The translations under genes and the position numbers were made by a program. Shown here piece after piece: positions 25,360 through 34,503 of a stretch of DNA of 64,000 nt. Below the pieces are notes generated by a model. That model had not been told where the DNA came from. It did no database searches and was given only the letters and a program-made list of their open reading frames with translations. This DNA comes from Acidobacteriota bacterium (GTDB lineage: Bacteria > Acidobacteriota > Blastocatellia > Pyrinomonadales > Pyrinomonadaceae). How positions within the stretch are numbered: position 1 is the stretch's first letter; every line of letters begins with the position of its first letter. The stretch is from positions 36,200 through 100,199 of the forward strand of contig JAFAZX010000097.1 of NCBI GenBank assembly GCA_019239425.1, read 5' to 3'.

Positions 25360-25749
25360 GTGCGAAGGGCCTGGCTGATTATTCTCGGATGCCTTCTCGT
25401 CGGGGCGAATCAACTCCCCGCCCGCGGCTTCAGCCGGGCGCAGTCCGCGTCTCCGGGCGGCGAGAAGTCCTACGACCTGGTGCTGGTCGGAACCGTGACG
25501 AAGCTCTACCCGGTGGCCGCGCCCCGTTCGCGGCGGCGCTGGGCGGTCGTGGCGCGCGTCGAGAGCGTAACGTCCGGCGAGTTCTCGGGCGCGACCTTCA
25601 CCTTCACCGTCCACAGCCCGTCGCGGTCGGGCCTGCGCGTCAACCGGGCCTATGTCATCAGGGCGAACAAGACCGACGGGGGATACCTCGTGGACGAGCT
25701 GAGGCTACAGGAAGTGCCCGCCAGGCAGACGCCGCCCGGGGGGCGTTGA
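25360..25749 (+). CDS. Small exported protein of unknown function
   Basis: Not recognised. From GTG 25360 the protein has 129 residues and opens with a basic N-terminus and hydrophobic core (MRRAWLIILGCLLVGANQ), a typical signal peptide. The remaining ~100 residues are probably beta-rich (YDLVLVGTVTKLYPV, WAVVARVESVTSG). The frame is also open from ATG 25267 and ATG 25318. Those starts would put about 31 or 14 residues ahead of the signal segment, so the shorter form is preferred. It is on the same strand, 164 bases after the metallopeptidase-like gene, but need not belong to that block. Confidence 0.55.
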   Translation: MRRAWLIILGCLLVGANQLPARGFSRAQSASPGGEKSYDLVLVGTVTKLYPVAAPRSRRRWAVVARVESVTSGEFSGATFTFTVHSPSRSGLRVNRAYVIRANKTDGGYLVDELRLQEVPARQTPPGGR

Positions 25750-25771
25750 TGTCCGGCGGCGGCGAAACCTA

Positions 25772-25983
25772 ATACCGACTTGCAAAACGGAATAAGGCCC
25801 CTTCTCGCTGGGAGCGCGGGCACCATACAGCCCGCCTGAGCGCGCCAGCGCGAAAGCCGTGAGACTTTACACCTCAACGTCGAGGTAAGGAGTAAGACGG
25901 TCAGCGTGCTTTCGCACGCTTGCGGGCAGGGATGCCCGCGCTCCCAGCGTGAAGGGGCCTTATTTTAATCTGCAAGTCGGTAT
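25772..25983. repeat. MITE-like dispersed palindrome, family A, copy 2, with extended terminal inverted repeats
   Basis: The inner part (about 25800-25956) matches the element at 871-1026, with the same arms (CGCTGGGAGCGCGGG) and a similar interior including AGACGGTCAGCGTGCT and the AGCGTGC/GCACGCT hairpin. Here the inverted repeat extends outwards: ATACCGACTTGCA at 25772-25784 is the exact complement of 25971-25983, and ATAAGGCCCCTTC is repeated inverted next to the arms. The outer end motif is flanked by TA-rich sequence. No ORF lies inside. It fills most of the gap 25750-26066 between the exported protein and a methyltransferase. Confidence 0.78.
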
Positions 25984-26066
25984 AATAACGGAATGCGCCT
26001 GCCGACACGGCGGCTCTGCGGCGCGGCAGAGGACGGCCCGGCCCGTCAAGACGGAAGGTTGAGGAC

Positions 26067-26810
26067 GTGTCGCAACTCTACGACGAGATCGGCGTCGGCT
26101 ATGAGCTTTACCGTCGGCCCGACCCTCGCATCGCCGCGGAGGTCATGCGGGCTCTGGGGGAACTCGCGCCCGTCGTGAACGTCGGCGCGGGCACCGGCTC
26201 TTACGAACCCGAAGACCGCCCGGTCGTGGCCGTGGAGCCTTCGCTGACCATGATTCGGCAGAGGCGCGGCCGCACCGCCGCCGCGGTCGTCCGCGCCTAC
26301 GCGACGAACCTCCCGTTCGGCGACGACGCCTTCGCCGCGGCGCTGGCCGTCCTCACGATGCACCACTGGCCCGACCGCGCGCGCGGCCTGTCGGAACTCG
26401 CGCGCGTGGCCCGCGAGCGCCTCGTCATCCTCACCTACGACCCGGCGGCGGCCGCCGCCTTCTGGTTGGTCGACGACTACTTCCCGGGGATACGCGAGAC
26501 AGACCGACTCTCCATGCCTCCGCTCGAAGAGTTCCGTCGCGTGGGGCGGTCGGTCGAGATTCGCCCGCTCCCGATTCCGCACGATTGCAGCGACGGCTTC
26601 CTCGGCGCCCACTGGCGCAGGCCGTCCCGTTACCTCGACCCGGGCGTGCGCGGGGCCATCTCCGCCTTCGGCAAACTCCCGGACGTTGACGCGGGACTCT
26701 CGCGGCTGCGCTCCGACCTCGCGGACGGGACTTGGGAGCGGCGCCACGGCCACCTGCTGAGCCGGACGGAGCTCGACCTGGGCTACCGCCTGGTCGTCGT
26801 GAATCTCTGA
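26067..26810 (+). CDS. Class I SAM-dependent methyltransferase
   Basis: 247 residues. The glycine-rich SAM motif I is VVNVGAGTGSYEP (about 33-45), followed by an acidic end of strand 2 (VVAVEPSLTMI) and the post-motif LPFGDDAFAAALAVLTMHHW, as in methyltransferase type 11 proteins. Substrate is unknown. Start is GTG 26067 with GGAAGGTTGAGG upstream. It converges with a second methyltransferase gene whose stop is nine bases away; the two are different subfamilies, not a recent duplicate. Confidence 0.88.
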   Translation: MSQLYDEIGVGYELYRRPDPRIAAEVMRALGELAPVVNVGAGTGSYEPEDRPVVAVEPSLTMIRQRRGRTAAAVVRAYATNLPFGDDAFAAALAVLTMHHWPDRARGLSELARVARERLVILTYDPAAAAAFWLVDDYFPGIRETDRLSMPPLEEFRRVGRSVEIRPLPIPHDCSDGFLGAHWRRPSRYLDPGVRGAISAFGKLPDVDAGLSRLRSDLADGTWERRHGHLLSRTELDLGYRLVVVNL

Positions 26811-26819
26811 CGGCCGCCC

Positions 26820-27455
26820 TTACGCCTTCCTCGCGAAGACGTACGCGCGGCGGCTCTGGTACTCCACCGCCTCCGGGTATGGGTCTCTTTCGATGACCTC
26901 CTCCAGCATGAAACCCGCCGCCGTCAGTTGGCCCTTCACCTCTTCGGTCTCGTAGAAGAGGAAGTCCACGGAGACCTCCTTCCCCCACCACTCGTCCAGA
27001 TGCTTGACCTCGCGTCCGATGTGGAAGGCGAGCAGCAGAACCCCCTCCGGGCGCAGCACGCGCGCGAACTCGCGCAGCGCCTGCGACAACTTCGGGCGGG
27101 GGATGTGGACGATTGCGTAGAAGGCCGCCATCCCGCCGTAAGCGCCGTCCCCTGTGTCAGAGAGGGCCAGCATGTCGCCCTGCCGGAAGTCGATCTCAGG
27201 GTTCAACCTCTGGGCCTGGCGCACCATCGCCGGAGAGAGATCGACGCCGCACGCCTCGACCCCGCGGCCGTGCAGGTAGCGCGCGACCTGTCCCGGGCCA
27301 CACCCCATGTCGCAGATGACGCCCGCGCCGCCCACCTTCTCCGCCAGCCAGTCGAGCATCTTCCGGTCGAACGGCTTCCTGTCCAGCTCGTCGCGAAACT
27401 GCTCGGCGTAATCCGTCGCCACGCGGTCGTAGCTGCTCTGTAGGTCTGCGCTCAT
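26820..27455 (-). CDS. Class I SAM-dependent methyltransferase
   Basis: 211 residues. SAM-binding motif I is VICDMGCGPGQVARYL (about 46-61), followed by CGVDLSPAMVRQA and the strand-4 region MAAFYAIVHIPRP, as in small-molecule methyltransferases of the type 11/25 group. The substrate is not evident. Start ATG at 27455 on the minus strand has AAGGGTGAGAG directly upstream. It is convergent with the preceding + strand methyltransferase, and no terminator hairpin is visible in the nine-base gap. Confidence 0.9.
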   Translation of the reverse strand: MSADLQSSYDRVATDYAEQFRDELDRKPFDRKMLDWLAEKVGGAGVICDMGCGPGQVARYLHGRGVEACGVDLSPAMVRQAQRLNPEIDFRQGDMLALSDTGDGAYGGMAAFYAIVHIPRPKLSQALREFARVLRPEGVLLLAFHIGREVKHLDEWWGKEVSVDFLFYETEEVKGQLTAAGFMLEEVIERDPYPEAVEYQSRRAYVFARKA

Positions 27456-27931
27456 CTCTCACCCTTAGCGGCGTCGGCTTGCGTCGTCAGACGTTCGCGA
27501 GATGATAACAAGCCGCTGCACGCATCTGTCATCTCCATAACATATAATCCGACGACTTTAGAAATTTGGATGGCCTTCACTAATCTGAATTTTTTCTCGC
27601 CGCCCCGAAGGCCGTGTGGCCGAATAACTGAATAAATTTTGACGCCTTTGACTGGAACGGTACTTGCCACTTAACATTTTCAAGAGTCCTTCTCATAAAA
27701 ACTGCTGTGCGTTGTGACAGTCGCGGACGTGACAGTCGCGTACGCTACAGCTCGGACTCGGTTATCAAGGGGTATACAAGGGGAAGTCAGATGCGTTACC
27801 TGCGGGTCTTGAGCTGTCCTGCTCACTCACATCCTTCCGACATTGTTGCTCCATTCCTGCTCGGGGAAACTTGCGCCCGCCCGGCTCGGGCGGCGCGCGC
27901 GTGAACCCGGGTGTCGTTACCAAGGAGTGGT
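27456..27931. promoter_or_regulatory. AT-richer intergenic region with direct repeats upstream of a TonB receptor
   Basis: This 476-base gap between divergent genes is visibly AT-richer than its surroundings and holds no convincing ORF. Two sets of short direct repeats suggest regulator binding upstream of the receptor gene: GTGACAGTCGCG at 27714-27725 and 27729-27740 (15-base period), and CAAGGGG at 27766-27772 and 27777-27783 (11-base period). AAGGAG at 27922-27927 is the receptor's ribosome-binding site. No regulator can be named. Confidence 0.4.
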
Positions 27932-30900
27932 ATGAAAAGACTGATTACGCTATCTCTGACACTGCTTCTGCTCGCGACCTCTGCCGCGGCGCAGACGAGC
28001 AAGGGGTTTGTCGTCGGCAACGTCGAAGACCCGAACGGCGCGGCGGTCGCGGGCGCCACGATTAAAATCACGAGCCGCCAGACGGGCGTGACCCGCCAGA
28101 CCATCTCGCAGGAGGACGGCAGCTACCGCCTCGACGCCGTCGACCCCGGCGACTACTCGATGGAGGTCACCGCCGGCGGCTTCACCACGACCAAGGTCGA
28201 GGACATCAACGTCGCGGCCGCGCAGACCTCGACGGTTCCCGTCCGCCTCCAGGTCGGCGGCGCGACGGAGCTGGTCACCGTCACGGCCCAGAACGAGATC
28301 ACGCTCCAGACCGAGAGCGGCACGCGCGTCAACACGCTCGGCCAGGCCGAGATCACGGAGCTGCCCGTCGCGGGCCTTAACCCCGTGAACCTCGTCTTCA
28401 CGCTCCCGGGCGTCGCCGACCCGGGCGGGCTCGCCAGCGGCTTCGTGCAGGGCACGGAGTTCTCCGTCAACGGCCTGCGCCCGCGCTCGAACAACCAGCT
28501 CATCGACGGGCTGGACAACAACGACAACTCGATCAACGGCCAGTCGTACCAGCCGACCGTCCGCGACGGTTACTCCGAAGTGGCCGTGCTCGGCAGCAAC
28601 TACTCGGCCGAGTACGGGCGCGCGGGCGGCGCGGTCGTCAACGTCATCACCCGCTCCGGGACGAACGAGTTCCACGGCTCGGTCTACGACATCATCCAGA
28701 ACTCGGCCTTCAACGCGCTGACCCCGGGGCAGATCGCCATCCAGGAGCTGACGAAGGTGCCGCAGTTCAGCGAGAACACGCTCGGCTTCTCGCTCGGCGG
28801 CCCCATCAAGAAGAACAAGCTCTTCTTCTTCGGCACGTTCCAGGGCGACCTCTTCCGCTCGACCACGGCGAGCACGGCCATCGTCCCGACGGCGACGGGC
28901 ATCCAGCAGCTGCGCGCGCTCGCGCCCGCGGGCGCCAACCCGGCGCTCGACCGCTACCTCGCCGTCGTCGGCACGCTGCCGGCGCCGACGGCCAACCGCA
29001 CGCCCGTCTGCATCCAGACCGGCTGCAACACCGCCACCGAGGGCATCCAGTTCGGCACCGCCACGCGGACGGCGCCGCAGCCCGTCGACACCTACGACTA
29101 CATCACGCGCGTGGACTGGACGCCGAACGAGCGCGACAGCCTCTCGTTCCGCTACTTGAGCACCGACCAGACCTACTTCAACCAGTTCCCGACCATCGCG
29201 GGCAGCCAGTTCCCCGGCTTCGAGATCGACGTGCCCAGCCTGACGCAGAACTTCTACTTCAACCACACGCGCACCATCTCGACGCGGACGACGAACGAGT
29301 TCCGCTTCGGCTACGGCCGCTTCAACGTGCTCTTCGGGCCGCGCGACACGGCGCAGATCGCGGGCGCGCCCTCGATCACCATCAACACCGGCAGCATCAC
29401 CTCGGTCGGTCTCAACTCGACCTTCCCGCAGGGCCGCATCTTCAACAACTACCAGTTCCAGGACACCGTGACGCACACGGTCGGGAACCACACGCTCCGC
29501 TTCGGCGCCGACGTCCTGCGCCAGGGCGGCAAGCAGTTCGTGCCGATCAACACGCGCGGCTCGCTCTCCTACACCAGCGGCGGCGGCTTCACGGCGCTCG
29601 GCAACTTCGTCAACGGCTTCTCCGGCCCCACCGGCACGGCGAGCATCGTCTTCGGCTCGGGCGTCGAGTACACGAGCGTCTGGAACCAGGCGTACTTCAT
29701 CAACGACCAGTGGCGCGTGCGCGAGAATCTCTCTTTGAACCTCGGCCTGCGCTACGAGAATTTCGGCCTGCCGTCGAACGCGGCGGCCTACCCGGCCTTC
29801 GGCGGCCTCTTCAACAACCCGTTCACGCGGGTCGAGGAGCGCCGCGACAACAACAACTTCGCGCCGCGCGTGAGCTTCGCCTACACGCCGCACATGTTCA
29901 AGCGCTTCTTCGGCGAAGACCGGACGGTGCTGCGCGGCGGCTTCGCCGTCAACTACGACGTCTTCTTCAACAACATCCTGAGCAACACCATCGCCACCTA
30001 CCCGAACGCGCTGGGCACGACCACGACCGCGCCGAGCAGCGGGCGCGGACTAGCGAACTTCGGCTTCCAGTCGTTGCCGACGACGGCGGTCAACAACCCG
30101 CAGGCGCTGGTCAACACCATCGACCCGAACCTCGTCAACCCTCTGACCTACGTCTGGAACCTCGGCATCCAGCGCGAGCTTCCGGGCCGCAACATCCTCG
30201 ACGTGGCCTACGTCGGCTCGCGCGGCACGCACCTGTTCATCAACGAGCAGGGGAACCCGGGCATCAACGGCGTGCGCGTCAACCCGGCGCGCGGCCCTAT
30301 CACCATCCGCACCAACGGCGGCGACTCGATCTACCACTCGTTGCAGGCGCGCTTTGAGCGCGGCTTTACGAACGGCCTGCAATACCGCTTCGTCTACACC
30401 TTCTCGAAGGCCATCGACAACACGTCGAGCGAGGTCTTCGTGCAGACGGGCGGCTCCAGCGCCGGCTCCGACCCGTTCAACCGTCGCGCCGACCGCTCGG
30501 TGGCGAGCTACGACGTGCCGCACCGCTTCGTCTCCACCCTCCTATGGAACTCTTCGAACGTCTTCAAGGAGGGCTGGCTCGGTCGCGGCCTCGGCGGCTT
30601 CACGCTCGGCGCCATCTACCGCATCCAGTCGGGCAACGTCGAGACTCCGTACGTCGGCGGCATCGACCTGAACGGCGACCTGAACGCCTTCAACGACCGC
30701 CCGTCGTTCGGCAACCCGAACGCGCCGCGCGACTCGGTGGCCTTCGCCCAGTCGCTCTTCGGCGACGTCTCCTCGACCGGCTTCTTCGACCTGAACGGCA
30801 ACGAGATCAGCCCGGCCAACGCCCGGTTCATCGTTGACCCCGACAACCGCACCAACATCGCCGGGCGCAACACGCTGCGCTCGGGGAACGTCCAGCGGCT

Positions 30901-31120
30901 CGACCTGAGCCTCCAGCGCGAGTTCAAGCTGCCGTTCACCCCCTGGGAGAGCGACCGCTTCCAACTGCGCTTCGACGTCTTCAACGTGCTCAACCACCCG
31001 AGCTTCACGTTCGACAACTTCTGGAGCAACGGCGACGTCCTCAACCCGGACTTCAACCAGCCGTACGAGAACTTCGGCACTTCGCGCAGCGCACGCATCC
31101 AGTTGCGCTACGCCTTCTAA
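27932..31120 (+). CDS. TonB-dependent receptor with carboxypeptidase-regulatory-like N-terminal domain
   Basis: 1062 residues. A signal peptide (MKRLITLSLTLLLLATSAAAQ) is followed by a CarboxypepD_reg-like beta domain (about 25-105; GAAVAGATIKITSRQTG, GSYRLDAVDPGDYSM), a plug domain (about 115-240; NNQLIDGLDNNDNSING, EYGRAGGAVVNVITRSG) and an outer-membrane beta barrel ending in aromatic Phe (RIQLRYAF). This layout is the Oar-like TonB group that is abundant in Acidobacteriota. The substrate is unknown. Start ATG 27932 is chosen over upstream GTG 27911 because of AAGGAG and the clean signal peptide. A strong terminator follows, and the next gene is a GH28 enzyme. Confidence 0.93.
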   Translation: MKRLITLSLTLLLLATSAAAQTSKGFVVGNVEDPNGAAVAGATIKITSRQTGVTRQTISQEDGSYRLDAVDPGDYSMEVTAGGFTTTKVEDINVAAAQTSTVPVRLQVGGATELVTVTAQNEITLQTESGTRVNTLGQAEITELPVAGLNPVNLVFTLPGVADPGGLASGFVQGTEFSVNGLRPRSNNQLIDGLDNNDNSINGQSYQPTVRDGYSEVAVLGSNYSAEYGRAGGAVVNVITRSGTNEFHGSVYDIIQNSAFNALTPGQIAIQELTKVPQFSENTLGFSLGGPIKKNKLFFFGTFQGDLFRSTTASTAIVPTATGIQQLRALAPAGANPALDRYLAVVGTLPAPTANRTPVCIQTGCNTATEGIQFGTATRTAPQPVDTYDYITRVDWTPNERDSLSFRYLSTDQTYFNQFPTIAGSQFPGFEIDVPSLTQNFYFNHTRTISTRTTNEFRFGYGRFNVLFGPRDTAQIAGAPSITINTGSITSVGLNSTFPQGRIFNNYQFQDTVTHTVGNHTLRFGADVLRQGGKQFVPINTRGSLSYTSGGGFTALGNFVNGFSGPTGTASIVFGSGVEYTSVWNQAYFINDQWRVRENLSLNLGLRYENFGLPSNAAAYPAFGGLFNNPFTRVEERRDNNNFAPRVSFAYTPHMFKRFFGEDRTVLRGGFAVNYDVFFNNILSNTIATYPNALGTTTTAPSSGRGLANFGFQSLPTTAVNNPQALVNTIDPNLVNPLTYVWNLGIQRELPGRNILDVAYVGSRGTHLFINEQGNPGINGVRVNPARGPITIRTNGGDSIYHSLQARFERGFTNGLQYRFVYTFSKAIDNTSSEVFVQTGGSSAGSDPFNRRADRSVASYDVPHRFVSTLLWNSSNVFKEGWLGRGLGGFTLGAIYRIQSGNVETPYVGGIDLNGDLNAFNDRPSFGNPNAPRDSVAFAQSLFGDVSSTGFFDLNGNEISPANARFIVDPDNRTNIAGRNTLRSGNVQRLDLSLQREFKLPFTPWESDRFQLRFDVFNVLNHPSFTFDNFWSNGDVLNPDFNQPYENFGTSRSARIQLRYAF

Positions 31121-31143
31121 CCCTTCCTAAGGAAGAGTACTGT

Positions 31144-31177
31144 CGGGCGGCTCAAACTTTGAGCCGCCCGCTTTTTT
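31144..31177 (+). terminator. Rho-independent terminator after TonB receptor
   Basis: A perfect 13-base stem (31144-31156 with 31158-31170; CGGGCGGCTCAAA and its complement) with a minimal loop is followed by six T residues (31172-31177). It sits 24 bases after the receptor stop and separates that gene from the GH28 gene. Confidence 0.92.
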
Positions 31178-31243
31178 ATCTTTAACTTCCTGGCGGTTCC
31201 GCGTCGTTGTCAGCCCGCGGCCGACTCTGTAAGCTTGAGTCCG

Positions 31244-32674
31244 ATGCCACGCCCCAAAGCGACGACTCTCATCCTGCTCGCCGCCGTGCTGCTGACGGCC
31301 GCCGCCGCGCCGACTCACGCCCGGAGCGGAGTCCGTTACGAGGCCATCTCCGTGAAGGCTCCTTTCCCGATGCCTCCCATCAAAGTTCCCGTCTTCCCCG
31401 AGCGTGATTTCGTCATCACCGATTTCGGCGCGAAGCCGGGCGGGGAGTTTAAGAATACGGAGGCCATCCGCAGGGCGGTCGAGGCGTGCAGCAGGGCCGG
31501 CGGCGGGCGCGTCGTCGTCCCCGAAGGCGTATGGCTCACCGGCGCGATCCATCTGAAGAACGACGTGAACCTCCACCTCGCCAAAGGGGCCGTGCTCTCC
31601 TTCAGCGACGACCCCGCGGACTACCTGCCCGCCGTGCGTTCGAGCTGGGAGGGCTGGGAGTGCTTCAACTACTCGCCCCTCGTCTACGCCTTCGAGGCCG
31701 AGAACGTCGCCCTCACCGGCGAGGGCACGCTCGCGCCGCGGATGGGCACCTGGACGAAGTGGTTCGAGCGCCCGCCCGCGCACATGGAGGCGCTCAAGAG
31801 GCTCTACACCTGGGGCTCCACCGGCGTCCCCGTGCAGCAGCGTCAGATGGCCGAGGGCGAGAACCACCTGCGGCCCCAGCTCATCCAGTTCAACCGCAGC
31901 CGGCACGTCCTCATCGAGGACATCAAGATCCGCAACAGCCCCTTCTGGACGATCCACCTCCTGCTCTGCGACAACGTGGTCGTGCGCCGCGCGGACATCT
32001 CCGCCCACGGGCACAACAACGACGGCATCGACCCCGAGGGGACGCGCAACCTCCTGGTCGAGGACTGCCGCTTCGACCAGGGCGACGACGCCATCGCCAT
32101 CAAGAGCGGCACCAACCACGACGGCTGGCGTCTGCACAGCCCTTCAGAGAACATTGTCATCCGCAACAGCACGGTCGTCCGCGGCCACCAGCTCGTCGCC
32201 GTCGGGAGCGAGCTCTCGGGCGGCGTGCGCAACGTCTACGTGCACGGCTGCCGGTTCGACGCCGAGGCCGAGCCGTTCAACCTGCTCTACATCAAGACCA
32301 ACCGGCGGCGCGGCGGATTCGTCGAGAACATCACGATGGAGAACGTCGAGGCGACGGGCACCAGGATGGGCGTCTTCGGCATCGAGACCGACGTGCTCTA
32401 CCAGTGGCGCACCCTCGTCCCCACCTACGAGGAGCGGCTCACCGGCATCCGCGGCATCACGGTGCGGAACGTGAAGGTCGGCAAGACCGCCACCCCTTTC
32501 CGCATCCTCGGCGACAGGGACAAGCCTGTGCGGGACGTCGTCCTCGACAACATCGACATCGGCACCGTGCGCGGCCAGAAGCGCCGTTACGAGAACGCGA
32601 AGAACGTCAGAGAGACCAACGTCCGCATCGGCAAGTTCATCGAGGAGCCCGACCAGGAGAACAGGAACAGGTAG
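31244..32674 (+). CDS. Glycoside hydrolase family 28 (polygalacturonase-like), exported
   Basis: 476 residues. A signal peptide (ATTLILLAAVLLTAAAAPTHA) is followed by a right-handed beta-helix enzyme that would hydrolyse galacturonan or rhamnogalacturonan-type pectin outside the cytoplasm. Family motifs are present in order: FVITDFGAKPGG near the N-terminus, NNDGIDPEG (motif I acid), FDQGDDAIAIKSG (motif II Asp pair), RGHQLVAVGSE (motif III; Gln replaces the usual Gly of GHG) and LLYIKT (motif IV). ATG 31244 is preferred to TTG 31235. The neighbouring TonB receptor may import its products (inference). Confidence 0.92.
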   Translation: MPRPKATTLILLAAVLLTAAAAPTHARSGVRYEAISVKAPFPMPPIKVPVFPERDFVITDFGAKPGGEFKNTEAIRRAVEACSRAGGGRVVVPEGVWLTGAIHLKNDVNLHLAKGAVLSFSDDPADYLPAVRSSWEGWECFNYSPLVYAFEAENVALTGEGTLAPRMGTWTKWFERPPAHMEALKRLYTWGSTGVPVQQRQMAEGENHLRPQLIQFNRSRHVLIEDIKIRNSPFWTIHLLLCDNVVVRRADISAHGHNNDGIDPEGTRNLLVEDCRFDQGDDAIAIKSGTNHDGWRLHSPSENIVIRNSTVVRGHQLVAVGSELSGGVRNVYVHGCRFDAEAEPFNLLYIKTNRRRGGFVENITMENVEATGTRMGVFGIETDVLYQWRTLVPTYEERLTGIRGITVRNVKVGKTATPFRILGDRDKPVRDVVLDNIDIGTVRGQKRRYENAKNVRETNVRIGKFIEEPDQENRNR

Positions 32675-32803
32675 CCGCCGTCCGCGCCGGCTTAACATCG
32701 AGGGCTGGCGGCTGCAATGCTGGCGTTGGGTTTGAGGTGAATGGCCGAAGGCGCGACTCGCGCGCGTCACATAGGTGAGCGTGTTCGGGCTCAAAAGCCG
32801 GGG

Positions 32804-34477
32804 CTACTTCTTGCCCGCTTCGGAATCGACCCGGCCGCTCAGGTTGGCGACGACGGTGACCAGCTCGGCCGGCTCGACCGGCTTGGGGAGGTGAATCTGG
32901 AAGCCGGAGCGGAGCACGCGCAGGCGGTCTTCCGTCCTCGCGTAGGCCGTCAGCGCCGCGGCCGGCGTGCGCCCCCCCCGCTCCGCGGGGAGCGCGCGCA
33001 CCTTCGCGATGAGCGCGTAGCCGTCCTCGCCCGGCATCCCGAGGTCGCTCACGATGACGTCCGGCCTGAGCGCCTCGACGGCCGCGAGGGCTTCGGCGGC
33101 GGACGACGCCCCCGTCACCTCCGAGCCGCAACGCTCCAGCACCGCGCGCAGCAGGTCGCGCGTGTCCTGCTCGTCGTCCACGACCAGCACCCGCAGCCCT
33201 TCGAGCGAAGGCGGGCAGTCGAACTCCACGCCGCCGCCGCCGGCCGTCGGGTGGGCCGGCCCCGGCCCCTCGGGGTCGCCCTTCACGGCGATGAAGGGCA
33301 GGCTGATGCAGAAGGACGCGCCGCGCCCCTCGCCCTCGCTCTCGACGCGCGCCGTGCCGCCGTGAAGCTCGGTCAGTTGGCGCACGATGGAGAGGCCGAG
33401 GCCGAGGCCGCCGTGGTGCCGGGTGGCGGCGGCGTCCGCCTGCCGGAAGCGGTCGAAGACGTAAGGCAGGAAGTCGGGCGCGATGCCGATGCCCGAGTCG
33501 CTCACCGTGATCTCGACGTGCGACTCGACGCGCTCGAGCTTCAACTGCACCTTCCCGTGCTTCGGCGTGAACTTGACGGCGTTGGTCAGGAGGTTCCAGA
33601 TGATCTGTTGCAGGCGGTCGGCGTCGCCCGAGATGGGGCCGGCCAGCGGGTCGATGAGCGCGTGGAGTCGTATCTCCTTGGCCTCGGCGGCCGGGCGCAC
33701 GGAGTCGAGCGCGGCTTCGAGGATGGGCGGCAGCTCGACGGCGCGCACGTCGAGGCGGAGCTTGCCCGAGATGATGCGCGACACGTCGAGCAGGTCGGAG
33801 ATGAGCTGGTTCTGCGCGTAGGCGTTGCGGTGGATGGTCTCGACGGCGCGCGCCCTCATCTTGTCGTCCAGCTTGCCCGAGCGCAGCATGTTCGACCAGC
33901 CGATGATGGCCGTCAGCGGCGTGCGCAGCTCGTGCGAGATGGTCGCGAGGAAGTCGTCCTTGAGGCGGTTCGCCAGCTCGGCCTCCTCGCGCGCGGCCTT
34001 CTCGCTGGCGAGGAGGCGCGAGCGCGCTTCGAGCTGCGACTGCAGCTCGGCCTCGCGCGCCACGCGCTCCGTCACGTCGTCGATGACGGTCAGCGTCCCG
34101 ATGACGCGCCCCTCGCGCGTGAGCGGCGAGATGCGCGCGCTCTGCTGCATCCGCTCGAAGCCCTTCTGCCCCGCCGCCGCCGGCATCGAGAGCAGGTGGC
34201 CGTGCAGGCGCTGCGACAGCACGCTGACCTGCCCTTGGAGCGCCGAAAGGTAGTAGCGGTCGAGTCGCCGCTCGGCCAGCTCGGGGAAGAGTTCGAGCAG
34301 GTTGCGGCCGACGACCTCCGAGGCGCGGCGGCCGGTGTGCGCCTCCAGCCAGTGGTTCCAGCCGAGGACGCGCAGCTCCTCGTCCGTCAGCAGCGTGCCC
34401 TGCGCCGCCAGGTCTTGCATCCAGCGCAGCACCGCCGCGTCGAGTCGCGCCTCCTTCTCGGGGCCGTCGTTCACCAT
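32804..34477 (-). CDS. Hybrid sensor histidine kinase: PAS - HisKA - HATPase - receiver
   Basis: 557 residues, no TM helix, so cytoplasmic. In order: a PAS-like domain (about 20-135; DDVTERVAREAEL at its end), HisKA with FLATISHELRTPLTAIIG (H182), HATPase (about 285-395; GLGLGLSIVRQLTELHGG) and a C-terminal receiver LRVLVVDDEQDTRD with phospho-acceptor D478 in VIVSDLGMPGE. It is the last gene of the chemosensory operon and has no separate output domain. ATG at 34477 is preferred because the PAS homology begins there; the frame is open to 34762 over antisense-like low-complexity codons. Its PAS resembles that of the PAS-HEAT protein in the same operon. Confidence 0.93.
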   Translation of the reverse strand: MVNDGPEKEARLDAAVLRWMQDLAAQGTLLTDEELRVLGWNHWLEAHTGRRASEVVGRNLLELFPELAERRLDRYYLSALQGQVSVLSQRLHGHLLSMPAAAGQKGFERMQQSARISPLTREGRVIGTLTVIDDVTERVAREAELQSQLEARSRLLASEKAAREEAELANRLKDDFLATISHELRTPLTAIIGWSNMLRSGKLDDKMRARAVETIHRNAYAQNQLISDLLDVSRIISGKLRLDVRAVELPPILEAALDSVRPAAEAKEIRLHALIDPLAGPISGDADRLQQIIWNLLTNAVKFTPKHGKVQLKLERVESHVEITVSDSGIGIAPDFLPYVFDRFRQADAAATRHHGGLGLGLSIVRQLTELHGGTARVESEGEGRGASFCISLPFIAVKGDPEGPGPAHPTAGGGGVEFDCPPSLEGLRVLVVDDEQDTRDLLRAVLERCGSEVTGASSAAEALAAVEALRPDVIVSDLGMPGEDGYALIAKVRALPAERGGRTPAAALTAYARTEDRLRVLRSGFQIHLPKPVEPAELVTVVANLSGRVDSEAGKK

Positions 34478-34503
34478 AACCGTCTCTTTCCGCCGCGCGC
34501 CGG

